From assembly GCA_947483075.1 (NCBI GenBank), contig CANKLE010000001.1:186001-250000 (forward strand): 64,000 nt of DNA, given 5' to 3'. Numbering within the stretch: position 1 is the stretch's first letter; each line of letters begins with the position of its first letter. Shown piece after piece: positions 34,826 to 43,497 of this stretch. The notes below the pieces were generated by a model that did no database searches, was not told the origin of the DNA, and worked only from the letters and a program-made list of their open reading frames with translations. The DNA comes from Flavobacteriaceae bacterium (lineage in GTDB: Bacteria > Bacteroidota > Bacteroidia > Flavobacteriales > Flavobacteriaceae). The translations under genes and the position numbers were made by a program.

Positions 34826-37246
34826 TTAGCGTAAACTTACGCCCAATTCGCTAGTTAATTTTTCTTGTAAGTTGTTCATCACGGCATCAATTTGCTCGTC
34901 AGTGAGGGTTTTGCTGTTGTCTTGCAAAATGAAACTCACCGCATACGATTTTTTGCCTTCGGGCAAGCTGTCTCCCTGATACACGTCAAACAACTGGACG
35001 TTTTTGAGCAAGTTTTTTTCCGTTTGTTTGGCCAATTGGTAGATTGCATCAAAACTCACGGCTTCATCAATAAGCATTGAGAAATCGCGTCGCACTTCGG
35101 GAAACTTCGGAATGTCTTGAAATTTTAGTTTGGTCGAAACCAATTTCAAGATCAAATTCCAATTGATGTCGGCATACAAGACTTCTGGTTTGATGTCAAA
35201 ATACTTGAGGATTGATTTTTTTACGGTACCAAATTCCACCAAGGTTTCATTGCCAATTACATATTGAACTCCTTCGGCAAATACATCCGATTGCAGCGGT
35301 TTGGTTTTGGCTTTGTCTATTCCCAAACGCGACAACACCCCATCAATATAGCCTTTAAAGAAGAAGAAATCACTGGCTTTAGTGGCTTGTGTCCAGTTTT
35401 CGCTGTTGCGGTTGCCGCTCACAAATACACTCAGGTGTTTGGGTTCGCTGTAGTTTCCTGCCATGTGATGGTAGGTTTTTCCAAATTCAAACAATTTTAG
35501 GTCCGAATTTCTGCGGTTGCAATTGTAGGCCACGGCTTCCAAACCAGAAAACAAGAGTGATTGACGCAAGGTCGACAAATCGGCACTCAACGGATTAAGC
35601 ATACTCACATTGTGCTCGGCTTGCAATTGATCACTCAAATTTACATAATCGGGCGTGGTGAGCGAATTGGCCATCATTTCGTGAAAGCCTTGCGAATTCA
35701 ATTGTTGCGCAATGGTATTTTGTATTTTGTAGTCTTCGGTGCGCGACGAATTGGCCACCGTAGCGTTTAATTTCTTGGTGAAGTTGATGTTGTTGTAGCC
35801 ATACACCCGCAAAATTTCTTCGATCACGTCAATTTCACGTTGCACATCTACGCGGTACGCAGGCACGATAAGCCCCAAACCTTTATCCGTAGAACTGTTT
35901 ACTTTGATGTCAAGCGAAGCCAGTATTTTTTTAATGATCTCTTTGGACAATTCTTGCCCAATCAGTTTGGTGGTTTTGTCAAAATTCAAAAACACCGGGA
36001 AATCTTCTATTTTTTTAGGATAGACGTCTATCACATCCGAGGTGATTTCGCCTCCGGCTACTTCAAGAATTAAAATGGCTGCCCGTTTTAGCGCATATTC
36101 AGTAATCGTTGGGTCAATGCCGCGTTCAAATCGAAACGAAGCATCGGTATTGAGTCCATGTCTTTTTGCCGATTTACGCACGCTCACGGCATTAAAGTAG
36201 GCGCTTTCTAAGAAAATATTTTGAGTAGATTCGCTCACACCCGATTCTTTTCCGCCAAAAACTCCAGCAATACACAGCGGTCCGTGATCGTCGCAGATCA
36301 TCAAATCGTCTTCGTGCAAGCTGCGTTCAACATCATCCAGCGTGGTAAATTTGGTTCCCGCAGCTACCGTTTTCACCTGAATTTTTCCGTTTATTTTATT
36401 GGCATCAAAAGCGTGTAAGGGTTGTCCCAATTCGTGCATCACGTAATTGGTCACATCCACAATGTTATTTTTAGGTTGAATCCCAATCGATTTCAATCTG
36501 TTTTGCAACCAATCGGGTGAAGGTTTTAGCGTGATACCCGAAATGGTTACCCCACAATAGCGTGGCGCCAGTTTTGGGTTTTCGACTTGTACATCAATTT
36601 TTAGGGTGCGTTTGTCTACTCGAAAATTGCTCACCGAGGGCGTGATTAATTCTACTTGTACGCCACTTTGTATCAAACCGGCACGCAAATCACGGGCGGT
36701 TCCCCAGTGACTCATGGCATCAGCGCGATTAGGCGTAAGCCCAATTTCAAATACCTCGTCGTTTTCTATTTTAAATTCTTTGGCTACCGATGCACCAGGA
36801 GTTAAGCTATCATCCAACACCAAAATGCCTTCGTGGCTGTCACCCAAGCCCAATTCGTCTTCGGCGCAAATCATGCCGTAACTTTCTACATCGCGGATTT
36901 TCCCTTTTTTAATCACAAAGGCATCGCCATTTTTGTCGTACAAAGTAGTGCCAATCAAGGCAACGGGAACTTTTTGTCCTGCAGCCACATTGCTGGCGCC
37001 GCATACAATTTGCAAGGGCGTATCGGTGCCCACATTGACGGTAGTCACTTTGAGTCGATCGGCATTGGGATGTGGTTCACAGCTCAGTACGTGTCCTACC
37101 ACAATTCCTTCGAGTCCGCCTTTTACCGATTGGTATTTTTCGATCACTTCAACTTCTAGACCCAAATCGGTCAATAAAGCGCCAATTTCGTCCGACTTCC
37201 AGTCTATTTTAAGAAATTGTTTGATCCAATTGTACGATATTTTCAT
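34826..37246 (-). CDS. pheT: Phenylalanyl-tRNA synthetase beta subunit
   Basis: This is the beta chain of the (alpha-beta)2 PheRS. The 806 residues begin with MKISYNWIKQFLKIDW, then a tRNA-binding EMAP-like domain (VVGHVLSCEPHPNADRLKV), the B3/B4 editing domain (NIVDVTNYVMHELGQPLHAFD), B5 and the catalytic-like core. A C-terminal ferredoxin-fold anticodon-binding domain follows (FPEVRRDFSMLID to QEKLTSELGVSLR). The alpha-subunit gene pheS is not adjacent, which is common in Bacteroidota. The length is normal. Confidence 0.97.
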   Translation of the reverse strand: MKISYNWIKQFLKIDWKSDEIGALLTDLGLEVEVIEKYQSVKGGLEGIVVGHVLSCEPHPNADRLKVTTVNVGTDTPLQIVCGASNVAAGQKVPVALIGTTLYDKNGDAFVIKKGKIRDVESYGMICAEDELGLGDSHEGILVLDDSLTPGASVAKEFKIENDEVFEIGLTPNRADAMSHWGTARDLRAGLIQSGVQVELITPSVSNFRVDKRTLKIDVQVENPKLAPRYCGVTISGITLKPSPDWLQNRLKSIGIQPKNNIVDVTNYVMHELGQPLHAFDANKINGKIQVKTVAAGTKFTTLDDVERSLHEDDLMICDDHGPLCIAGVFGGKESGVSESTQNIFLESAYFNAVSVRKSAKRHGLNTDASFRFERGIDPTITEYALKRAAILILEVAGGEITSDVIDVYPKKIEDFPVFLNFDKTTKLIGQELSKEIIKKILASLDIKVNSSTDKGLGLIVPAYRVDVQREIDVIEEILRVYGYNNINFTKKLNATVANSSRTEDYKIQNTIAQQLNSQGFHEMMANSLTTPDYVNLSDQLQAEHNVSMLNPLSADLSTLRQSLLFSGLEAVAYNCNRRNSDLKLFEFGKTYHHMAGNYSEPKHLSVFVSGNRNSENWTQATKASDFFFFKGYIDGVLSRLGIDKAKTKPLQSDVFAEGVQYVIGNETLVEFGTVKKSILKYFDIKPEVLYADINWNLILKLVSTKLKFQDIPKFPEVRRDFSMLIDEAVSFDAIYQLAKQTEKNLLKNVQLFDVYQGDSLPEGKKSYAVSFILQDNSKTLTDEQIDAVMNNLQEKLTSELGVSLR

Positions 37247-37415
37247 AGTATACTGCGTGCTTTTTTTGAGGAGGTAAATATACGGATTGCGGATTGTAGT
37301 ACCGAAAAAAAAGATTGGAAAATTTGTATAAAATTGAAAGATTTAAAGATTGAAGGATTGAAAAATTTGCACCTGAAACAGCAGAATTGGAAATTGGTCC
37401 CAAAGTGTCAGGATG
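37247..37415. other. Intergenic sequence upstream of pheT, no gene
   Basis: This is AT-rich sequence with runs such as ATTGAAAGATTTAAAGATTG and GAAGGATTGAAAAATTTG, the same filler type as 2250-2290 and 48850-48895. It must contain the pheT promoter, but no exact TAnnTTTG match on the minus strand was identified. Confidence 0.4.
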
Positions 37416-37556
37416 GATTTTTTTGAACACAGATTGTCAAAATATAACGGATTATAAAAATCTTTTTGATTTCTCTGATTTTACTAATCTGTGTTGCTAA
37501 ACGTTAATTCTTGTTATTGTAATTTCTGTTTTGGTTTGCCACGAATGCACGAATGA
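37416..37556. repeat. 141-bp direct repeat, left copy, flanking the toxin-antitoxin pair
   Basis: It runs from GATTTTTTTGAACAC to CACGAATGCACGAATGA. It is the same length as the right copy at 38275-38415, with 8 substitutions and no gaps. It contains no ORF of note. Confidence 0.92.
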
Positions 37557-37648
37557 TTTGTCTTTTGATTAATTCGGGGTTAATGTAACCCGCTTGACAA
37601 AGTCACAGCTTAAGAAAGTCGGTTGACCGCTGTTTTGCCTTATTGCAT
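37557..37648. other. Unique sequence between the left repeat and the toxin gene
   Basis: This contains a small hairpin GGGTTA-ATG-TAACCC near 37577-37592 and nothing else recognised. No T-run follows on the minus strand, so it is not called a terminator. Confidence 0.4.
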
Positions 37649-37996
37649 TTAATCCAAGTCAAATACTATTGCAATATTTTCTTTTACTATAGAAATTAAT
37701 TCAACGGGTAAAATTCCCACTTTTTTAATCAAACGTTTATTGTCAATAGCTCTAATTTGATCAATCATTACATCACAATTCTCATGTAAATTTGCCATTC
37801 CTTTTTTGAGATGAACTCTCAAAATATCAGCCTCTTTTTGAACATTTGTGGTAATTGGACAAACAATTGTTGATGGATGCGGAATTTTATTCAATAAATT
37901 GGTCTGAACAACCAACACGGGTCTTGTTTTCCCAGCTTCAGTTCCTATTTGCGGATTTAAATCGGCAATCCATATTTCATATTGATTAATCTGCAT
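37649..37996 (-). CDS. MazF/PemK-family toxin, putative endoribonuclease
   Basis: The protein has 115 residues from ATG 37996. QYEIWIADLNPQIGTEAGKT, RPVLVVQTN and STIVCPITTN are the conserved MazF/PemK fold, with the catalytic Arg (KTRPVL) and the Thr/Ser of PITT present. Members cleave mRNA at short motifs. The start overlaps the antitoxin gene by 11 nt, the usual arrangement. A TTG five codons upstream is in frame but less likely. The ORF is intact. The whole module lies between 141-bp direct repeats. Confidence 0.9.
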   Translation of the reverse strand: MQINQYEIWIADLNPQIGTEAGKTRPVLVVQTNLLNKIPHPSTIVCPITTNVQKEADILRVHLKKGMANLHENCDVMIDQIRAIDNKRLIKKVGILPVELISIVKENIAIVFDLD

Positions 37997-38216
37997 AGTC
38001 CATGTTTTCAAAATCCTTCAAAATTCGCATTGAATCTACTTTGACTAAGCTTGATTCTGCCTTAAGTTTTTTCTCTAAAATTTGTTTTTTTTGTACTTTG
38101 TTATAATAATCAATTGCTTCGTTGATGTACCGGTTTCTAGGAATACTTATACGAGATAGTATTTTTTCTGTTTCTCCGAAAATTGAATCATCTATTTTTA
38201 AGGATACTGTTTTCAT
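37986..38216 (-). CDS. Ribbon-helix-helix antitoxin of the MazF-like toxin
   Basis: The protein has 76 residues. The N-terminal MKTVSLKIDDSIFGETEKIL, with ISIPRNRYINEAIDYYNK following, fits a CopG/MetJ-type ribbon-helix-helix DNA-binding domain (about 1-45). The Lys/Glu-rich C-terminal half (KLKAESSLVKVDSMRIL to DYAD) would wrap the toxin. It precedes and overlaps the toxin gene. A -7 element at 38236-38243 can drive and be autoregulated by the pair. Confidence 0.85.
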   Translation of the reverse strand: MKTVSLKIDDSIFGETEKILSRISIPRNRYINEAIDYYNKVQKKQILEKKLKAESSLVKVDSMRILKDFENMDYAD

Positions 38217-38235
38217 GTGTCTTTTATTGATGTCA

Positions 38236-38243
38236 CAAATGTA
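38236..38243 (-). promoter_or_regulatory. -7 element for the toxin-antitoxin operon
   Basis: Minus-strand TACATTTG matches TAnnTTTG exactly, 19 nt before the antitoxin ATG. A TTG lies 26 nt further upstream, slightly beyond the normal spacing. Confidence 0.5.
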
Positions 38244-38274
38244 TATCTTTTTAGTATATCATTTTCTGTCAATT

Positions 38275-38415
38275 GATTTTTTTGAACACTGATTGTCAAA
38301 ATTTAACGGATTATAAAAATCTTTTTGATTTCTCTTATTTTACTAATCTGTGTTGCTAAACTTTAATTCTTGCTATTGCAATTTCTGTTTTACTTTGCCA
38401 CGAATGCACGAATGA
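38275..38415. repeat. 141-bp direct repeat, right copy
   Basis: Identical in length and orientation to 37416-37556, with 133 of 141 positions the same. Together the two copies bracket an insert of 718 bp holding only the toxin-antitoxin genes and their promoter. Confidence 0.92.
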
Positions 38416-38446
38416 GATTGCTTCGTCGTTCCTCCTCGCAATGACC
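38416..38446. repeat. GATTGCTTCGTCGTTCC-type dispersed repeat fragment
   Basis: The sequence begins GATTGCTTCGTCGTTCC and ends CTCGCAATGACC. Nearly identical short segments are common between genes in many Bacteroidota genomes (established knowledge, from memory). It directly abuts the right copy of the 141-bp repeat. Confidence 0.6.
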
Positions 38447-38561
38447 TTCATAGTATAATCCAATCCTCTAGACTTTATGACTTTAGACTTTAAGACTAAA
38501 TCTAAACCTAAGTATACAACGCCAATTTTTAATTATTAATTTTTCATTATTAATTAAAATT
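38447..38561. other. Simple-sequence intergenic filler downstream of recG
   Basis: It contains a GACTTTA-type run (GACTTTATGACTTTAGACTT at 38471-38490) and an ATTATTAATTTTTCATTATT AT-rich stretch. No terminator hairpin for recG was found. Confidence 0.4.
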
Positions 38562-40661
38562 TCAACTAATATAATTCCAAATATTTTTCTTCTTCACCAA
38601 TTCCAAATACACTTTTCGCACGGCTTGGTGTTGAGGCAGCGAAAGGCTAGGATCTTCTTTGAGCAGTTTAATTGCTTCATGTCGGGCAATTTGCAAGAGG
38701 TCGCGATCGCGCACCAAATCAGCGATGCGCAGTTGCAGTACGCCACTTTGTTGGGTGCCCAAGATGTCACCGGGTCCGCGCAGTTTCAAATCAACTTCGG
38801 CAATTTCAAAACCGTCGTTGGTGCGGCACATGGTTTCCATGCGGGTTTTGCTGTCGGACGACAATTGGTGTGCTGTCATGAGAATACAATAACTCTGTTC
38901 GGCGCCACGTCCCACACGACCCCGCAGTTGGTGCAATTGAGACAGGCCAAATCGTTCGGCACTTTCGATGATCATCACGCTGGCATTGGGCACATTTACG
39001 CCCACTTCAATTACGGTGGTGGCTACCATTATTTGGGTTTTTCCCTCTGCAAATCGTTTCATTTCGGAGTCTTTTTCGGCGGCCTTCATTTGCCCGTGCA
39101 CAATCGAAACGGCATACTGCGGCAACGGAAAATCGCGCGAAACGGCTTCGTAGCCTTCCATCAAATTTTTGAAATCCATTTTCTCCGATTCCTGAATGAG
39201 CGGAAACACCATATATATCTGTCGGCCTTTGGCAATTTCGTCTTTGATAAACTTCCAGACTTTGAGGCGGTTGGCATCAAAACGGTGTACCGTCTGAATG
39301 GGTTTTCGGCCCGGAGGCAATTCGTCGATCACCGAAATATCCAAATCACCATACAAACTCATGGCCAGCGTGCGCGGAATGGGCGTGGCGGTCATGACCA
39401 AAACGTGCGGCGGAATTTCGTTTTTTTGCCACAATTTAGACCGTTGGGCTACGCCAAATCGGTGTTGTTCGTCTATAATGGCCAAGCCCAAATGGGCAAA
39501 TTGCACCTTATCTTCCAACAAAGCATGTGTGCCCACAATAATCTGAAGTTTCCCGCTCTCGAGTCCTTCGTGTATTTCTTTGCGCGCTGCGGTTTTGGTA
39601 GAGCCCGTCAGCAAGCGAATTTCGATACCCAACAGCGCGGCCAATTCGCCCAATCCCAAAAAGTGTTGGTTGGCCAAAATTTCGGTGGGCGCCATCAAAC
39701 AGGCTTGAAACCCATTGTCGATGGCCAATAACATGCTCATAAACGCCACGATGGTTTTGCCCGAACCCACATCGCCTTGCAGCAAGCGATTCATTTGTGC
39801 GGGTTTCCCCATGTCGTTACGAATCTCTTTGAGAACCCGTTTTTGGGCATTGGTTAAGTCAAAGGGCAAATGCTGTTCAAAAAATGTACTGAAATAATGT
39901 CCCACTGCAGCAAACGGATGGCCTTTTATTTTTTGCTTGCGGATGAGATTTTTGGATATGAGTTGCAGCTGAATAAAAAAGAGTTCTTCAAATTTTAACC
40001 GAAACTGCGCTTTGGCCAAGGCATCTGTGCTTTTGGGAAAATGAATATTAAATAAGGCCGCGTTTTTGGGAATGAGTTTAAGCTCGTCGAGTAAAGCAAC
40101 CGGCAAGGTTTCCTCAAATCGCGCCTGTGTTTCCAGAAAAAGTAGCTGCAGCAATTTATGCATCACCCGATTTGAAATGCCTTTGTTGGCTAATTTTTCG
40201 GTACTGGGATACACCGCTTGCAAGGCCGATCGCAAACTTTGTTCGTGGTCTTTGAGCAATTCAATTTCGGGATGCGGCATCGAATAAACGCCATTAAACA
40301 CCGAACATTTGCCGAAAATCACCAGCGGCACATTGAGTTGCAATTGGTCTTTGATGAATTTATGGCCTTGAAACCACACCAATTCCATTTGCCCGGTTTC
40401 GTCTACAAAAGTAGCCACTAGGCGTTTGCCTCTTTTTTGTTCCACCAGTTTGATGTGGATGAGTTTTCCCACCAATTGCACTTCGGCCGAGCTGGGTTGC
40501 AGTTCATTTATTTTGTAATAGCGCGTGCGATCAATGTAGCGATTGGGATACAATTGCAGCAAATCAGAATAGGTGTGAATACCCAACTCACTGCGCAACA
40601 GCTGTCCGCGGTTGGGGCCAACTCCTTTTAGGTACTCAATGGGGGTTTGCAATGCATCCAT
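38562..40661 (-). CDS. recG: ATP-dependent DNA helicase RecG
   Basis: RecG remodels stalled forks and branched recombination intermediates. The 699 residues have an N-terminal wedge/OB region (TPIEYLKGVGPNRGQLLRSELGI as the helix-hairpin start), then SF2 motifs: NRLLQGDVGSGKTIVAF (I), LMAPTEILANQH (Ia), IIDEQHRFGVAQR (II), MTATPIPRTLAM (III), VATTVIEVGVNVPNA (V) and QLRGRVGRGAEQSYC (VI). ATG 40661 gives the family N terminus; the frame is open 69 nt further upstream without conservation. It is divergent from the M1 peptidase gene. Confidence 0.96.
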   Translation of the reverse strand: MDALQTPIEYLKGVGPNRGQLLRSELGIHTYSDLLQLYPNRYIDRTRYYKINELQPSSAEVQLVGKLIHIKLVEQKRGKRLVATFVDETGQMELVWFQGHKFIKDQLQLNVPLVIFGKCSVFNGVYSMPHPEIELLKDHEQSLRSALQAVYPSTEKLANKGISNRVMHKLLQLLFLETQARFEETLPVALLDELKLIPKNAALFNIHFPKSTDALAKAQFRLKFEELFFIQLQLISKNLIRKQKIKGHPFAAVGHYFSTFFEQHLPFDLTNAQKRVLKEIRNDMGKPAQMNRLLQGDVGSGKTIVAFMSMLLAIDNGFQACLMAPTEILANQHFLGLGELAALLGIEIRLLTGSTKTAARKEIHEGLESGKLQIIVGTHALLEDKVQFAHLGLAIIDEQHRFGVAQRSKLWQKNEIPPHVLVMTATPIPRTLAMSLYGDLDISVIDELPPGRKPIQTVHRFDANRLKVWKFIKDEIAKGRQIYMVFPLIQESEKMDFKNLMEGYEAVSRDFPLPQYAVSIVHGQMKAAEKDSEMKRFAEGKTQIMVATTVIEVGVNVPNASVMIIESAERFGLSQLHQLRGRVGRGAEQSYCILMTAHQLSSDSKTRMETMCRTNDGFEIAEVDLKLRGPGDILGTQQSGVLQLRIADLVRDRDLLQIARHEAIKLLKEDPSLSLPQHQAVRKVYLELVKKKNIWNYIS

Positions 40662-40742
40662 GGGATTACGAAAGTCCGAAGATAGTTTATAATTTGAATG
40701 TGCGAAAGTCCACAACCTGTAAAAATGCAAGTCAAGTTGGTG

Positions 40743-40750
40743 TATATTTG
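40743..40750 (+). promoter_or_regulatory. -7 element TATATTTG for the M1 aminopeptidase gene
   Basis: This is an exact TAnnTTTG match, 22 nt before the ATG at 40772. It supports that start over the upstream in-frame ATG at 40652. Confidence 0.6.
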
Positions 40751-40771
40751 TGTGGATTAAAAAAATATTCT

Positions 40772-42874
40772 ATGCTGCTTCGGTATTGTTTGTTATTGCT
40801 CACGGCAGTCGCGGTTGCCCAATCTCCCAAGTCGGTCGATTTTACCAACTGTTGGTCATCGCTCGAACTCAATCCGGTGAAACGCAATGTAACGGGTACC
40901 GTAAAATATGAATTTACGGTCAAAACGGTGGTGGATAGTATTCGCATTGACGCCCAAAAAATGGAATTCACTCAAGTTTTGCTCAACGGCAAACCCATTT
41001 CATTTAAGAACAACCAAAAGCAATTGATTCTGTACCAAGGATTTCAGCTTGGACCAAACAGTTTGCAATTTAAATACGAAGCCTTTCCCACCCAAGCCCT
41101 ATATTTTGTGAATTGGGATTTTTCGGCCACGGTACAAACGCCCGAACAAGTGCAAGGACAAATCTGGACCCAAGGCCAGGGCAAATACACCAGCCATTGG
41201 TTGCCCAGTTTTGATGACCCGAATGAAAAGGTGATTTTTTCTACCACGGTGCGCTTCCATAAAAGTTTTACGGTGGTATCCAACGGCGAATTGACTCAAC
41301 AAAAACCGATTGGCGACGATATCGAATGGCAGTACCAAATGACCCAGCCCATGAGCAGCTATTTGGTGGCTTTGGCGATTGGTCATTACCAAAAACGAAC
41401 GCTTCGTAGCCAAGCCGGTGTTCCACTCGAACAGTATTACGAAGCCGAAGATGCTTCACGAATTGAGCCAACCTATCGCTATTCGAAGCAAATCATGGAT
41501 TATTTGACCAAAGAAATTGGCGTGAAATACCCTTGGAAAATCTACCGCCAGGTGCCCGTTCGGGATTTTCTGTATGCGGGCATGGAAAACACCACGGCTA
41601 CGATTTTTTCGCGCGAATACTTGGTCGATTCGATTGGCTTTAACGATAGAAATTACGTGAATGTCAATGCACACGAATTGGCCCACCAGTGGTTTGGCGA
41701 TTTGGTGACGGCCCAATCGGGCAAAGACCATTGGTTGCAGGAAGGCTTTGCTACCTATTATGCTTTGTTGGCCGAGAGAGCGGTGTTTGGCGAAGATTAT
41801 TTTTACAACAAACTCTTTCAATCGTCGCAACAGCTCATTCAAGCGGCGAAAACTGACAGTATTCCGGTGCTCAATCCCAAAGCCAGTTCCCTGAGTTTTT
41901 ACCAAAAAGGCGCCTGGGCCTTGCACGTGATTCGCGAAAATATTGGCACCAAAGCCTTTCAAAAAGCAGTGAAATCCTACTTGAGAAAATACCAATATGC
42001 CAATGTGACCACCGCCAATTTCTTGGCCGAAATCAACAAAGTAGCCCCTCGATTTAATGCGCTGGATTTTCAAAAACGCTGGTTGGAATCGGCCGAATTT
42101 CCCAAAGAAGAGGCTTTTGCCTTGTTGCGAAAAAACAATACGATGGCACAGTACATGCAGCTGCGCAATCGCCCCATCTCGCTCACGCAACGCGACAGTT
42201 TGTTGTATTGGATGAACGGAAAATTTCCGGCACCACTCAAAGAATTGTTGCTCTACCAACACAAAAATGCCCGTTTTGAAGACCGGGAATTTTTACTGCA
42301 AGCGGCCCTGCAAACCGGAGAAGTGTCCCTGCGTCAAACCGTAGCCGCAACCACGCCCGAATTCCCGGAATCCTTTCGCACTACTTACGAGTCTTTGCTC
42401 GACGATCCTTCTTACGAAACCCAAGAAATGGCCTTCTATGCCTTGTGGAAAAATGCGCCCGACCAACGGGAGCGCTACTTGGAGAAGTTTAAAAATAGAA
42501 CGGGATTTTTGGACAAAAACCTGCGCTTGGCCTATTTGTATTTAGCTTATTTACAAGCCACGGAGCTGCCACAAAAAAGTGTGTTTTACCGCGAATTGCT
42601 GCATTATACCAGCACCAATTACGATTCCAATTTGCAGCAAAATGCCTTGAATGCTTTATTGAACTTAAACCTCAAAACGCCCGAGGTACTCAAAAGTTTG
42701 GTCTATGCCACAAGCAGTCATCGCTGGCAGTTCGTGAAATTTGCCAAAGATCACTTGCGCGAATTACTTAAACAGGAAGAATATAAAACGACCTTAGAAG
42801 GTTTTGTGCCAAGCCTGCCCATTCGCGAAAAGACGCAACTGCAGCGCTTACTGGCCGAAGTAAAACCGCTATAA
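40772..42874 (+). CDS. M1 family metallopeptidase (aminopeptidase N-like)
   Basis: The 700-residue precursor has a signal peptide (MLLRYCLLLLTAVAVAQ). The zinc site is HELAH (H301, E302, H305) with E324 in WLQEGFATYY, and the exopeptidase motif is YAGMENTTA (GxMEN form, about 269-276). An N-terminal beta-saddle domain precedes and a helical C-terminal region follows. It should trim N-terminal residues from peptides in the periplasm. ATG 40772 is chosen because of the signal peptide and the -7 element. The last 6 nt overlap the end of the convergent gene at 42869. Confidence 0.92.
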   Translation: MLLRYCLLLLTAVAVAQSPKSVDFTNCWSSLELNPVKRNVTGTVKYEFTVKTVVDSIRIDAQKMEFTQVLLNGKPISFKNNQKQLILYQGFQLGPNSLQFKYEAFPTQALYFVNWDFSATVQTPEQVQGQIWTQGQGKYTSHWLPSFDDPNEKVIFSTTVRFHKSFTVVSNGELTQQKPIGDDIEWQYQMTQPMSSYLVALAIGHYQKRTLRSQAGVPLEQYYEAEDASRIEPTYRYSKQIMDYLTKEIGVKYPWKIYRQVPVRDFLYAGMENTTATIFSREYLVDSIGFNDRNYVNVNAHELAHQWFGDLVTAQSGKDHWLQEGFATYYALLAERAVFGEDYFYNKLFQSSQQLIQAAKTDSIPVLNPKASSLSFYQKGAWALHVIRENIGTKAFQKAVKSYLRKYQYANVTTANFLAEINKVAPRFNALDFQKRWLESAEFPKEEAFALLRKNNTMAQYMQLRNRPISLTQRDSLLYWMNGKFPAPLKELLLYQHKNARFEDREFLLQAALQTGEVSLRQTVAATTPEFPESFRTTYESLLDDPSYETQEMAFYALWKNAPDQRERYLEKFKNRTGFLDKNLRLAYLYLAYLQATELPQKSVFYRELLHYTSTNYDSNLQQNALNALLNLNLKTPEVLKSLVYATSSHRWQFVKFAKDHLRELLKQEEYKTTLEGFVPSLPIREKTQLQRLLAEVKPL

Positions 42875-43390
42875 AAATTGCTTGATTTCAGTTTTTAGGT
42901 AACCCAAAGCGGCCGAACTCGGAGACGATTTGTCAAACAATTCACTCAAAATAACTTCGCGCAATTTGTCGGCGTTTTCTACTTTTTCGCTCATGCTGGC
43001 TTTTCGGATCAGTTGAATGGTCGCGTTTTTGGCCGTGGCAATGATGGTCCAACATTCGTCGGTTAAGTAAATTTGTTGGGCGAGGTTGTGCTCAAATTCT
43101 TGTTCAATTTGGGCAATCACGTAATTTTCGTACTGATTTTTATCTGAAGTAATCGGTGAAATACGCACCAACAAACTTGACGGATTGATGCGTTCCAAAA
43201 ACAAAGCCATACGTTCATAGGCTTGTAATCGCAAGGGCAAAGCCGCTTTTTGGTTTTCTTTTTGCAGCAACCAACGGCGGGTGTTTTGTTGGTCTTGAAA
43301 ATAGGCGGTAAATAAATAATAGGCCACGCCTCCGGTAATCAAAGAGGGCAGGGTATAAGCTAGAATTTCTAAAAGTTTTGCGGATTCCAT
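42869..43390 (-). CDS. Membrane-anchored hypothetical protein conserved in Flavobacteria
   Basis: The protein has 173 residues. One N-terminal transmembrane helix (about 8-28, LAYTLPSLITGGVAYYLF) is followed by a cytoplasmic helical region with LPLRLQAYERMALFLERINP, HNLAQQIYLTDECWTII and ALGYLKTEIKQFL. I recognise this as a type common beside other genes in Flavobacteria, but know no function. A perfect minus-strand -7 element (TATTTTTG, 43410-43417) lies 19 nt upstream. It converges with the M1 peptidase gene. Confidence 0.75.
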   Translation of the reverse strand: MESAKLLEILAYTLPSLITGGVAYYLFTAYFQDQQNTRRWLLQKENQKAALPLRLQAYERMALFLERINPSSLLVRISPITSDKNQYENYVIAQIEQEFEHNLAQQIYLTDECWTIIATAKNATIQLIRKASMSEKVENADKLREVILSELFDKSSPSSAALGYLKTEIKQFL

Positions 43391-43449
43391 GGGTTATTTT
43401 TTAGTTGAACAAAAATAGAATTTTAGTTGATAAATCCCTATCAAATAAA

Positions 43450-43480
43450 TTGTATTAACGTAACAGGAGTTCTATTTTTG
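43450..43480 (+). promoter_or_regulatory. Promoter of the UvrD/PcrA-type helicase gene
   Basis: TTG (43450-43452), a 20-nt spacer and TATTTTTG (43473-43480) match the consensus. Transcription would start near 43486, about 12 nt before the ATG. Confidence 0.7.
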
Positions 43481-43497
43481 GAGAAATTACAATTGGT

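Noticed and set aside
37416..38415. Insertion sequence or composite transposon
   Set aside because: The 141-bp repeats are direct, carry no transposase, and no terminal inverted repeats or target duplications were seen.
38625..39731. Long open frame (368 codons) on the plus strand inside recG
   Set aside because: It lies wholly antisense to recG, which has all helicase motifs; its translation has no recognisable domain and a skewed composition (rich in His/Phe/Gln) typical of a shadow frame.
41456..42262. 268-codon minus-strand frame inside the M1 peptidase gene
   Set aside because: Antisense to the gene carrying the HELAH zinc site; no independent support.
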